From: DATFDN01 sp963756545 | GTDB lineage: Bacteria > Pseudomonadota > Alphaproteobacteria > Acetobacterales > Acetobacteraceae | Reading direction: 5' to 3' | DNA: 64,000 nt | NCBI GenBank assembly: GCA_963756545.1 | Contig: CAVWNY010000003.1 | Location: 1,364,001 to 1,428,000 of the forward strand | Shown: in pieces, positions 17,697 to 25,724 of the stretch | Numbering within the stretch: the stretch's first letter is position 1 | Layout of the letters: every line of letters starts with the position of its first letter | The notes under the pieces: model-generated | Seen by the model: the letters and a program-made list of their open reading frames with translations, nothing else | Told to the model about the DNA's origin: nothing | The model's database searches: none | Made by a program: the position numbers and the translations under genes

Positions 17697-18239
17697 ATGG
17701 ACACGGCCATTCCGCCTAGCGGTCGCGTGGCTGACGAGGCGCCCACGAGCCAACGGTCAGTCGCTCTGGTGATCCTCTCGGGTGGTGGCTTCGCCTTCGA
17801 GACGAAATGCCTCCTGAGGACCATCGCCGATGATCTCGATTTCATCTATCTGAGGACGCAATTTGGCGGCACGCCGGGCGAAGGCGACATCCCCGATGGG
17901 GAAAGCCATCCGGTTCCGTCCTTTTCAACGATGACCCAGCGATCCTTCCGTAGAAGCGCGGATGCATTCGTGAGAACCTTCACGAGAACGCTGGAGTTGC
18001 TGAGCCGAAAGCAAATCGATCTGGTTGTCGCCGTCGGCTGCAGTCATGCCGTCCCGATGCTTCTTGCCGGGCGGCTGCTCAGACGGAGGACCGTATATAT
18101 CGAGAGCATCACCAGGGTCGATCGGCTGTCGAAGACCGGGAAGCTCGTCTATCGTCTCCGACTGGCGACGATCTACCTGATCCAGTGGCCGGGTTTGCAG
18201 AAGTGCTATCCGGCGAGCCGATTGGGGACGGTCCTATGA
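17697..18239 (+). CDS. Alg14/PssD-like glycosyltransferase membrane-anchor subunit
   Basis: 180 residues. It has the Alg14-family start VALVILSGGGFAFETKCLL (usually GGH). Later come DLVVAVGCSHAVPMLLAGRLL, RRRTVYIESITRVDRLSKTG and the terminal IQWPGLQKCYP, all typical of PssD/EpsE-type proteins. With its partner it usually forms a UDP-sugar transferase adding a sugar to a lipid-linked intermediate at the inner membrane. It overlaps the next gene by ATGA. Base composition is lower in GC than neighbours and uses AGG, AGA and TTT codons freely, a sign of transfer. No other polysaccharide genes are adjacent. Confidence 0.82.
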   Translation: MDTAIPPSGRVADEAPTSQRSVALVILSGGGFAFETKCLLRTIADDLDFIYLRTQFGGTPGEGDIPDGESHPVPSFSTMTQRSFRRSADAFVRTFTRTLELLSRKQIDLVVAVGCSHAVPMLLAGRLLRRRTVYIESITRVDRLSKTGKLVYRLRLATIYLIQWPGLQKCYPASRLGTVL

Positions 18240-18682
18240 TCCTCGTGACAGTCGGAACCACCATGCCGTTCGACGAACTGCTCGCGGAGGTGGACCGTTG
18301 CGCGGCGGCGGGCTTGTTCGGGCAAAGTGTGGTCTGCCAGGGCGGCCAGTCTTCCTATCGCATGGCGCACGCCGAGCAATTCATGGGCCGGCCGAGCATC
18401 GACGATCTGATCGTTGAGAGCTCGATGGTGATCACGCATGGCGGGGCGACGGTTGTTCAGCTTCTGATCGCGCGGAAAGCCTTCGTCGCCTTTCCCAATC
18501 CACGCGGAGCCGGCGATCACCAGACGAGCTTTCTCGAACAGATTGCCGCCGTGTCCGACATCTCGTGGAGCCGAAACGTCAGCGATCTGGCGCGGCTCTG
18601 CAAGGAGCGACAATCCCTAGGGCCGGCTCTGCTTCGCACCGGCTTCCCCCGGGCGGGCGATATCATTCGCAAGAGTTTTTAG
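18236..18682 (+). CDS. Alg13/PssE-like glycosyltransferase catalytic subunit
   Basis: 148 residues of glycosyltransferase family 28 C-terminal type. It starts MILVTVGTTMPFDELLAEVD. The nucleotide-sugar site includes MVITHGGATVVQLLIARKA and PNPRGAGDHQTSFLEQ. It pairs with the upstream Alg14-like protein, as in yeast Alg13/Alg14 and rhizobial PssE/PssD. The start lies within the stop of the first gene. The donor (UDP-GlcNAc, UDP-glucuronate or other) cannot be read from sequence. It ends 20 bases before the convergent enoyl-CoA hydratase gene. Confidence 0.85.
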   Translation: MILVTVGTTMPFDELLAEVDRCAAAGLFGQSVVCQGGQSSYRMAHAEQFMGRPSIDDLIVESSMVITHGGATVVQLLIARKAFVAFPNPRGAGDHQTSFLEQIAAVSDISWSRNVSDLARLCKERQSLGPALLRTGFPRAGDIIRKSF

Positions 18683-18702
18683 TCGCGTTGCCGCGTGCGA
18701 CG

Positions 18703-19482
18703 TCACTCCCCCCGCCACACCGGCGCGCGCTTGCCCAGGAACGCCTCCATGCCCTCGCGGAAATCGCGGCTCATGTAGCACATCAGGATCAGATCGCGCC
18801 CCTCCTCCTCGCCCACGCCGCCGCCGCGCAGCCGGCGAAGCGCCTCCTTGGTGGCGCGCAGCGTGAGCGGGGCGTGGCCGGCGACCAGGCGGGCCAACTC
18901 GTCCGCGCGCGCGGCGAGCGCGGCGGCGTCGTCCAGAACCTCGCTGACGAGCCCGATCGCGCGCGCCTCCTCGGCCTCCACCAGCCGGGCGGTGAAGATG
19001 ATCTCGGTGGCGCGGGCCGGGCCGATCAGCTCGGCGAGGCGGGCGTAGTTCGCCATCGACAGGCAGTTGCCCAAGGTGCGCGCAATGGGAAACCCGAAGC
19101 GTGCGCCCCGCGCGGCGATCCGCAGGTCGCAGGAGGCCGCGATCCCCGCGCCGCCGCCGGTGCAGGCGCCCGCGATCGCGGCGATGGTTGGCACGGGGCA
19201 CCGCTCCAGCACATCGAGGACGCGATCGAGCCGGGCCTCGTATTCGACCGCGTCCTCGGGGCGGGTGAAGGCGCGGAACTGGCCGATGTCGGTGCCGGCG
19301 GCGAACGCCTTCTCGCCCGCGCCGGTCAGGATCAGCGCGCGGACGTCGCCTCCGGTTCTCACCTCAGCGCAGATCTCCGCCACGCGCTCGTACATCGCGA
19401 AGGTCAGCGCGTTGCGCTGCGCGGGGCGGTTGAAGGTGATGCGCCCGATGCCGTCGCGCACCTCGTACAGCAGTTCGTCCAT
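18703..19482 (-). CDS. Enoyl-CoA hydratase/isomerase family protein
   Basis: 259 residues of crotonase fold. IGRITFNRPAQRNAL is the N-terminal signature. The oxyanion hole regions are GEKAFAAGTDIGQF and AIAGACTGGGAGIAASCDLRI. The usual catalytic Glu pair is not clear, so it may be an isomerase-like or other crotonase rather than a true hydratase. The ATG at 19482 starts at the conserved MDELLYEV. It is divergent from the acyl-CoA carboxyltransferase gene, suggesting shared acyl-CoA metabolism. Confidence 0.85.
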   Translation of the reverse strand: MDELLYEVRDGIGRITFNRPAQRNALTFAMYERVAEICAEVRTGGDVRALILTGAGEKAFAAGTDIGQFRAFTRPEDAVEYEARLDRVLDVLERCPVPTIAAIAGACTGGGAGIAASCDLRIAARGARFGFPIARTLGNCLSMANYARLAELIGPARATEIIFTARLVEAEEARAIGLVSEVLDDAAALAARADELARLVAGHAPLTLRATKEALRRLRGGGVGEEEGRDLILMCYMSRDFREGMEAFLGKRAPVWRGE

Positions 19483-19584
19483 GCCGGCCTCTCCCCACTC
19501 CGCGTTCAACGTGGCACTCTTGCGGAAAGCAGCTTGCTAGAACGACGCGCGCGACGCGCCAAGTCGCCACCCGGAGGAATGTCC

Positions 19585-21180
19585 ATGCCCGACGACACCC
19601 CGCATCGCCCGCCCGCGCCCGAAACATGGGAGCCGGAGCTTGCGGAGTTGCGGACCCGGCTGGCGCTCGCCCACGAGATGGGCGGAGCCGAGCGGATTGC
19701 CCGCCAGCGCGCCGGCGGGCGCCTCACGGTGCGCGAGCGGATCGAGCGGATGCTCGATGCGGACAGCTTCCACGAGATCGGCGCGATCGCGGGGAGGGGA
19801 ACCTACCACAAGGATGGCACGTTGGCCGGCTTCCAGCCCGCCAACCTCGTCTTCGGGCGGGGGCGGGTGGATGGCCGCCCGGTGGTGATCGCGGGCGACG
19901 ATTTCACCGTGCGCGGCGGCTCGGCGGACGCCTCGATCAAGGGCAAGCTCATGATGTCGGAGCGGATGGCCGCGCAGTTCCGGCTGCCGCTGATCCGCCT
20001 GATCGAGGGTTCGGGCGGCGGCGGCTCGGTCAAGACCATTGAGACGACGGGGCGGGCGAATCTGCCGGGCGGGCTGTCCGATGGCTCCTCGATGGACCTC
20101 TGCGCCATCAACATGGAGCAGGTGCCAGTGGTGGCGCTCGGGCTCGGCTCGGTCGCCGGGCTGGGCGCCGCGCGGCTGGCCGCCGCCCATTATGCGATCA
20201 TGGTCAAGGAGATATCGGCGGTGTTCGTCGCCGGCCCGCCGGTGGTCGAGCGGCTGGGCGAGCCACGCAGCAAGCAGGAGCTGGGGGGCTGGGAAATCCA
20301 GATCGGCTGCGGCGCGGTCGACCATGCGGTGGACAGCGAGGACGAGGCGTTCGCCGTCGCCCGACGGTTTCTCTCCTACATGCCGAACTCGGTGCACGAG
20401 CTGCCGGCGCGCAAACGCGGTTGGGATGATCCCATGCGAGCCGACGAGTTCCTCCTTTCGGCGGTGCCGCGCGACAAGAAGCAGGCCTACTCAATGCGTC
20501 GCATCATCACCGCGCTGGCCGATCGCGACAGCTTTTTCGAGATGACGCCCGGCTTCGGCCGCCCGATCATCACCGGGTTCGCGCGGCTGGACGGCTGGCC
20601 GGTCGCGCTGATGGCGGGCGATCCGCTGTTCCAGGCCGGCACGTGGACGGCGGATGCGTGCCAGAAGATCATCCGCTTCGTCGATCTGGCGCAGACGTTC
20701 CATTTCCCGATCGTGCATCTCGTCGATTGCCCCGGCTTCCAGGTGGGACTGGCCGCCGAGAGCACGGCCACGATCCGCTGGGGCGTGCGCGCGGTCTCGG
20801 CGATCTGCCAGACCACCGTACCGTGGTGCAGCATGATCATCCGCAACGTGTATGGCGTGGGCGGGCTGGGGCATCAGCCGGGCGGGCGGTTGTCGCTGCG
20901 CTACGCCTGGCCCTCGGCCTCATGGGGATCGCTGCCGCTGGAGGGCGGCGTGGAGGCGGCCTACCGCGCGGAGATCGACGCCGCGCCCGATGCGACCGAG
21001 AAGATGGCGGAGATCGACGCGCGGCTGAACGCCCTGCGCTCGCCGTTCCGCACCGCCGAGGCGTTCTGGGTCGAGGAGATCATCGACCCGCGCGACTCCC
21101 GCCGGCTTCTGTGCGAGTTCGCGAACCTGGCGGCGCCGCTGCGCGTGACGGGACCGAGCCGGTTCGGGATGCGGCCCTAG
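19585..21180 (+). CDS. Acyl-CoA carboxylase carboxyltransferase (beta) subunit
   Basis: 531 residues with both halves of the carboxyltransferase fold. The N half has AGGRLTVRERIERMLD and FTVRGGSADASIKGKLM; the C half has GFARLDGWPVALMAGDP, VHLVDCPGFQVGL and YGVGGLGHQPGGR. The family includes propionyl-, methylcrotonyl- and geranyl-CoA carboxylase beta subunits. It transfers CO2 from biotin on a partner alpha subunit to acyl-CoA. No biotin carboxylase or biotin carrier gene is in the window, so the partner must be elsewhere. GGAGG at 19573-19577 is one base from ATG 19579 but seven from ATG 19585, which sets the start. Confidence 0.87.
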   Translation: MPDDTPHRPPAPETWEPELAELRTRLALAHEMGGAERIARQRAGGRLTVRERIERMLDADSFHEIGAIAGRGTYHKDGTLAGFQPANLVFGRGRVDGRPVVIAGDDFTVRGGSADASIKGKLMMSERMAAQFRLPLIRLIEGSGGGGSVKTIETTGRANLPGGLSDGSSMDLCAINMEQVPVVALGLGSVAGLGAARLAAAHYAIMVKEISAVFVAGPPVVERLGEPRSKQELGGWEIQIGCGAVDHAVDSEDEAFAVARRFLSYMPNSVHELPARKRGWDDPMRADEFLLSAVPRDKKQAYSMRRIITALADRDSFFEMTPGFGRPIITGFARLDGWPVALMAGDPLFQAGTWTADACQKIIRFVDLAQTFHFPIVHLVDCPGFQVGLAAESTATIRWGVRAVSAICQTTVPWCSMIIRNVYGVGGLGHQPGGRLSLRYAWPSASWGSLPLEGGVEAAYRAEIDAAPDATEKMAEIDARLNALRSPFRTAEAFWVEEIIDPRDSRRLLCEFANLAAPLRVTGPSRFGMRP

Positions 21181-21187
21181 GCTCGCT

Positions 21188-22468
21188 TCACGGTCCAAGG
21201 TCGCGCTTCAGAACCTCGCCCGCGAGATAGAGACTGCCGCAGATCAGGATGCGCGCCGGCGGACCGGTGCGGGGGATCGAGCGCAACGCGTCCTCGACGC
21301 GCGGCCCGACCCGCATGGCGCCCCCGGCGGCAACGATCGCCTCGACCGGAAGGGCCAAATGCTGCCCCGGCTCCGCGACGGCCCAGGCCGAGACGGCACG
21401 CGGGATCAGCGGCCGCAGGAAAGCGGCGGCGTCCTTCGCCTGCTTCATTCCCACAACGAGATGCGTCGGCCGATCGCGCCAGGCGTCGAGTTGGGCGGCA
21501 AGCGCCTGACCGGCGCCCGGGTTGTGGCCGCCATCTAGCCACAACTCCCAGCCGGCGGGCAGCGGCGCGGCTAGCCGGCCGCGCAGGCGCTGAAGGCGGG
21601 CGGGCCACTCGGCCGTCGTCACACCACGCGAAAAGGCCGCGTCCGGCAACGCTAGCCCCGCGACGCGGAGCGCGGCGACGGCGATAGCGGCGTTATCGTG
21701 CTGGTGGGTTCCCAACAGCGACGGCGCCGGCAGGTCGAGAGAACCGAACGTGTCCTCGAACCGCAGCCCGCTCCTGGCCGGCGTGATGCGCCAATCGCGC
21801 CCGCGCAGCCGCACGGGGGCGCCGACCCGTTCGGCGTGGGCGAGCAGCGCAAGCAGGGCCTCCGGCGGCTGCGCGCCGATGGCGACGGGGACGCCAGGCT
21901 TCAGGATGCCGGCCTTCTCCGCCGCGATGGCCGCAAGCGTGTCGCCCAGCAGGTCGCGATGATCGAGCGAGATGGAGGTGATCGCGCAGGCGAGGGGGCG
22001 CGCGACGACGTTGGTCGCGTCCCCGCGGCCGCCGAGCCCGACCTCCAGCACGCAGAGATCGGCCGGAATTCGCGCGAACAGATGGAAGGCGACGGCGGTG
22101 ATGACCTCGAACACCGTGATCGGGGCGCCGGCATTGACCCGCTCGACCTCCTCAAGCGCATCGACGAGCGCCGCGTCATCGACCAGCCGCCCGGCGAGCC
22201 GGATGCGCTCGTTGAAGCGCACGAGATGGGGCGAGGTGTACACATGGACGCGCAGCCCCGCCGCCTCCGCAATCGCGCGGAGGAAGGCGCAGGTGCTGCC
22301 CTTGCCGTTGGTGCCGGCGACGTGGATCACCGGGGGCAGACGCCGCTCCGGCCCGCCCAGCTTGACGAGCAGGTCGCGCAGCCGGTCCAGGCTGAGATCG
22401 ATCAGGCGCGGATGCAGCCCGTGCAGGCGGGCAACGACCCCGTCGATGCGGGAGGAGACGCCGCTCAC
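21188..22468 (-). CDS. folC: Bifunctional folylpolyglutamate/dihydrofolate synthase
   Basis: 426 residues of the Mur-ligase fold. The ATP loop is VAGTNGKGSTCAFLRAI; TSPHLVRFNERI and LEVGLGGRGDATNV are FolC signatures, and the C-terminal domain includes LDGGHNPGAGQALAAQL. It adds glutamate to dihydropteroate and/or tetrahydrofolate. The GTG at 22468 overlaps the accD stop (GTGA), so it is the last gene of trpB-trpA-accD-folC, an order common in alphaproteobacteria. Confidence 0.95.
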   Translation of the reverse strand: MSGVSSRIDGVVARLHGLHPRLIDLSLDRLRDLLVKLGGPERRLPPVIHVAGTNGKGSTCAFLRAIAEAAGLRVHVYTSPHLVRFNERIRLAGRLVDDAALVDALEEVERVNAGAPITVFEVITAVAFHLFARIPADLCVLEVGLGGRGDATNVVARPLACAITSISLDHRDLLGDTLAAIAAEKAGILKPGVPVAIGAQPPEALLALLAHAERVGAPVRLRGRDWRITPARSGLRFEDTFGSLDLPAPSLLGTHQHDNAAIAVAALRVAGLALPDAAFSRGVTTAEWPARLQRLRGRLAAPLPAGWELWLDGGHNPGAGQALAAQLDAWRDRPTHLVVGMKQAKDAAAFLRPLIPRAVSAWAVAEPGQHLALPVEAIVAAGGAMRVGPRVEDALRSIPRTGPPARILICGSLYLAGEVLKRDLGP

Positions 22469-23373
22469 GCCGCCGGCGCGGACACCGGCTCGATCGCGGG
22501 CTGCGCGGCCGGCGGCGCCTCCTCGCGCTGGACGCGCAGCAACTGGATGAGCCGCGCGAGCGTGGCGCGCAGCTCGGTCCGGCGCACCACCATGTCCACG
22601 ATCCCGTGCTCGTGCAGATACTCGGCGCGCTGGAAGCCCTCCGGCAGCTTCTCGCGCGTCGCCTGCTCGATCACGCGCGCCCCCGCGAAGCCGATCAGCG
22701 CGCCCGGCTCGGCGATCTGGATGTCGCCCAGCATCGCGAAGCTCGCCGACACGCCGCCCGTGGTGGGATCGGTCAGCACGACGATGAACGGCAGGCCGGC
22801 TTCCTTGACGAGCTGCGTCGCGATCACCGTGCGCGGCATCTGCATGAGGCTGATCGCGCCCTCGTACATGCGCGCCCCTCCAGAGGCGGTGAATGCGATC
22901 AGCGGCGCATCCTGGAGCACGGCGAGGCGAGCCGCGGCGACGATTCCCTCGCCGACCGCCGCGCCCATCGAGCCGCCGAGGAAGCCGAATTCCATCGCGG
23001 CGACGACGGCGGCGCGGCCGGCGATCGTGCCGTGCGCGACCGCGAGGGCGTCGTCCATCTGGGTCTTCTCGCGCGCGTCCTTCAGCCGGTCGCTGTAGCG
23101 CTTGGAGTTGCGGAAGCGCAGCGGGTCGGCCGTCACCTTGGGCAGCTCGATCCGGGTGTAGCCGTCCGGATCGAACGTCCACTCCAGCCGCTCGGCGGCC
23201 GAGGCGCGCATGTGGAAGCCGCAATGCGGACAGACCTTCAGATTGGCCTCCAGGTCGCGGCTGAAGATCATCTGCTGGCACGCCGAGCACTGATGCCAGA
23301 GATTGTCCGGCACCTCGGTTCGCGTGAACAGGGTGCGAATCTTGGGGCGAACGTACTCGGTAAGCCAACTCAT
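22465..23373 (-). CDS. accD: Acetyl-CoA carboxylase carboxyltransferase subunit beta
   Basis: 302 residues. The N-terminus MSWLTEYVRPKIRTL is followed by the AccD zinc ribbon (CSACQQMI and CPHCGFHM). The carboxyltransferase core includes AFTASGGARMYEGAISLMQM and LTDPTTGGVSASFAMLGD. With AccA it makes malonyl-CoA for fatty-acid synthesis. Its ATG overlaps the trpA stop and its stop overlaps the folC start, so it is translationally coupled on both sides. Confidence 0.97.
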   Translation of the reverse strand: MSWLTEYVRPKIRTLFTRTEVPDNLWHQCSACQQMIFSRDLEANLKVCPHCGFHMRASAAERLEWTFDPDGYTRIELPKVTADPLRFRNSKRYSDRLKDAREKTQMDDALAVAHGTIAGRAAVVAAMEFGFLGGSMGAAVGEGIVAAARLAVLQDAPLIAFTASGGARMYEGAISLMQMPRTVIATQLVKEAGLPFIVVLTDPTTGGVSASFAMLGDIQIAEPGALIGFAGARVIEQATREKLPEGFQRAEYLHEHGIVDMVVRRTELRATLARLIQLLRVQREEAPPAAQPAIEPVSAPAA

Positions 23374-24200
23374 GCGGGAATCCTCGCGCAACGCACGCCC
23401 TTCGCCAACGCGCGCACCTGATCGAGCACGCGAGGCACCGTCTCCGGCCCGGCCCGGCCCTGCTCGTCAAGGCTCGCCGCCAGTGTGTCGATGAGCGCCG
23501 AGGCGACGACCGCCGCATCGGCCCAGCCGACGACGGTCGCGGCCTGCGCGGGGGAGCGCACGCCGAAGCCGACCGCGATCGGCAGGTCGGTCGCGCGGCG
23601 GATGCGGGGAATGGCGGTGGCAAGCTGCTCGGCGCTGGCGGTGCGGGTGCCGGTAATGCCGGCGATGCTGACATAGTAGACGAAGCCGGAGCTACCTTCG
23701 AGCACGCGCGGCAGGCGGGCCTCGTCGGTGGTCGGCGCGATGAGGCGGATGAAATCGAGGCCCCGCGCGCCGGCATGCGGCAGCAGCAGGTCGGATTCCT
23801 CGGACGGCAGATCGACGACGATCAGCCCGTCCACTCCCGAGCGGGCGGCATCGGCACAGAACCGCTCCGGCCCATAGGAGAGGATCGGGTTCAGGTACCC
23901 CATGAGCACGATCGGGGTAGCGTCGTCGTCGCGGCGGAAGTCGCGCACCATCGCCAGGATGGCCGCGAGCTTGGCGCCCGCCTTCAACCCCCGCCGGCCG
24001 GCGGCCTGGATGGTTGGGCCGTCGGCCATCGGGTCGGTGAAGGGGACGCCGATCTCGATCAGGTCGGCCCCGGCGCCCGGCAGGCTGCGAAGCAGCGTCA
24101 TCGAGGTAGCGAAGTCGGGGTCGAACGCCTCGATGAACGGGATGAGCGCGCCGCGGCGTTCCGTGCGCAGGGCCGCGAAGCGGGCGGCGATGCGGCTCAT
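23370..24200 (-). CDS. trpA: Tryptophan synthase alpha subunit
   Basis: 276 residues of TIM barrel. The catalytic Glu and Asp are in LIEIGVPFTDPMADGPTIQ. YYVSIAGITGTRTA and VGFGVRSPAQAATV follow the family pattern. It cleaves indole-3-glycerol phosphate to indole, which is passed to TrpB. The start at 24200 is chosen because the frame further upstream only translates a GC-rich palindromic repeat. It is separated from trpB by that repeat (115 bases) and coupled to accD by overlap. Confidence 0.96.
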   Translation of the reverse strand: MSRIAARFAALRTERRGALIPFIEAFDPDFATSMTLLRSLPGAGADLIEIGVPFTDPMADGPTIQAAGRRGLKAGAKLAAILAMVRDFRRDDDATPIVLMGYLNPILSYGPERFCADAARSGVDGLIVVDLPSEESDLLLPHAGARGLDFIRLIAPTTDEARLPRVLEGSSGFVYYVSIAGITGTRTASAEQLATAIPRIRRATDLPIAVGFGVRSPAQAATVVGWADAAVVASALIDTLAASLDEQGRAGPETVPRVLDQVRALAKGVRCARIPA

Positions 24201-24204
24201 GGCA

Positions 24205-24302
24205 CCCCTCCCCCCGGCCCCCTCCCGCGAGGGGAGGGGAAGCAGTAAGGCGCGCGCTCTCTGCTCCCCCTGTCCTTGCGGGAGGGGGTTGGGGGGAGGG
24301 GG
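24205..24302. repeat. GC-rich four-arm palindromic element between trpB and trpA
   Basis: The outer arms are C-rich (CCCCTCCCCCC at 24205) and G-rich (GGGGGGAGGGG near the end) and pair over about 11 bases. Inside are a hairpin CCCCTCCC-GCGA-GGGGAGGGG, a weaker central hairpin built on AGCAG/CTGCT, and a hairpin CCCCCTGTCC..GGGAGGGGG. The same arrangement recurs at 55650-55738. Being inside an operon, it could shape mRNA stability or expression ratio of trpB and trpA; that is inference. Confidence 0.7.
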
Positions 24303-24315
24303 CCAACGCACGGCA

Positions 24316-25587
24316 TCACAGCGTCACCCCAAGATGCTCCGCCACGGTAAAGATGTCCTTGTCCCCGCGTCCGCACAAATTCATCACGATGATCTCGTCC
24401 TTGCCCATCGTGGGGGCGAGCTTGGCAACGTGGGCCAGCGCGTGCGCCGGTTCCAGCGCGGGGATGATCCCCTCGGTGCGCGTGCAGAGCTGAAACGCCG
24501 CAAGCGCCTCCTCGTCGGTTGCGGCGACGTATTCCACCCGGCCGATCTCATGCAGCCAGGAATGCTCCGGCCCGATCCCCGGATAGTCGAGTCCGGCGCT
24601 GATGCTGTGCGCCTCCTGGATCTGGCCGTCCTCATCCTGCAACAGATATGTGCGGTTGCCGTGCAGCACGCCCGGGCGTCCGCGCGAGAGGCTGGCGGCG
24701 TGCTCGTGCGTGTCGAGGCCCCGCCCGGCCGCCTCCACGCCGATCAGCCGCACCGATGGGTCGTCCAGGAACGGATGAAAGAGGCCCATCGCGTTCGATC
24801 CGCCGCCGATGCAGGCAACGGCCGCGTCGGGCAGCCGGCCCTCGGCCTCCTGCAACTGTGCCTTCGCCTCCTCGCCGATCACCGACTGGAAGTCGCGCAC
24901 CATCGCGGGGTAGGGATGCGGGCCGGCGACGGTGCCGATCAGGTAGTAGGTGTCGGCGACATTGGCGACCCAGTCGCGCATCGCCTCGTTCATCGCGTCC
25001 TTCAGCGTGGCGGCGCCCGACGTCACCGGGCGGACCTCGGCGCCCAGCAGGCGCATCCGGAACACGTTCGGCTTCTGCCGCTCCACGTCGGTCGCGCCCA
25101 TGTAAACCGTGCAGGGGAGGCCGAACAGCGCGCACATCGTGGCGGTGGCGACACCGTGCTGGCCGGCGCCCGTCTCGGCGATGACGCGCGTCTTGCCCAT
25201 GCGCCGGGCCAGCAGGATCTGGCCCATGCAGTTGTTGGCCTTGTGGCTGCCCGTGTGGTTCAGCTCGTCGCGCTTGAAATAGACCTTGGCGCCGCCGAGC
25301 TGGCGGGTCAGCCGCCCGGCCAGCCACAGCGGAGTGGGGCGGCCGACATAGTCCTTCATGTAGCGGTCAAGTTCGGCTCGGAAATCCAGGTCGTGGCGGG
25401 CCGCGCGCCAGGCACTCTCCACTTCCAGGACCAGCGGCATCAGCGTCTCGGCCACGAAACGGCCTCCGAAGTCGCCGAAACGGCCCCGCGCGTCGGGTCC
25501 GGCGCGCAGGCTGTTGGCACGCAGGCTGTTCGCGCCCTGGGGCATGGACGCCGGGGCGGGCGGGACGGGCTTGCTCACGACGATCAC
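24316..25587 (-). CDS. trpB: Tryptophan synthase beta subunit
   Basis: 423 residues. FGDFGGRFVAETLMP begins the core. The PLP lysine is in HTGSHKANNCMGQ, and the phosphate-binding loop is CIGGGSNAMGLFHPF. It condenses indole with serine to tryptophan. The N-terminus has about 30 extra residues, including the near-duplicate SLRANSLRA, so the true start may lie downstream of 25587. trpF, often upstream of trpB, is absent here; the divergent neighbour is pckA. Confidence 0.95.
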   Translation of the reverse strand: MIVVSKPVPPAPASMPQGANSLRANSLRAGPDARGRFGDFGGRFVAETLMPLVLEVESAWRAARHDLDFRAELDRYMKDYVGRPTPLWLAGRLTRQLGGAKVYFKRDELNHTGSHKANNCMGQILLARRMGKTRVIAETGAGQHGVATATMCALFGLPCTVYMGATDVERQKPNVFRMRLLGAEVRPVTSGAATLKDAMNEAMRDWVANVADTYYLIGTVAGPHPYPAMVRDFQSVIGEEAKAQLQEAEGRLPDAAVACIGGGSNAMGLFHPFLDDPSVRLIGVEAAGRGLDTHEHAASLSRGRPGVLHGNRTYLLQDEDGQIQEAHSISAGLDYPGIGPEHSWLHEIGRVEYVAATDEEALAAFQLCTRTEGIIPALEPAHALAHVAKLAPTMGKDEIIVMNLCGRGDKDIFTVAEHLGVTL

Positions 25588-25724
25588 TCCAACCTGCGGC
25601 GCTGCTTAGCGCAGCCCGCCTGTCCGGTCACGCCCCCGGCACACGCCGCGACGCCTCTTGGATTTGGCTCGGAAATGAGGCTTGATACGACTTCGCGAAG
25701 ATCAAGTGACGGGAGCTTGGCCCA

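Noticed and set aside
18565..19584. Extension of the carboxyltransferase frame to 18565
   Set aside because: The added residues are antisense to the enoyl-CoA hydratase gene and of shadow composition; GGAGG before ATG 19585 fixes the start.
22469..23776. Upstream extension of the folC frame
   Set aside because: It is accD and part of trpA in another frame; FolC homology starts at the GTG overlapping the accD stop.
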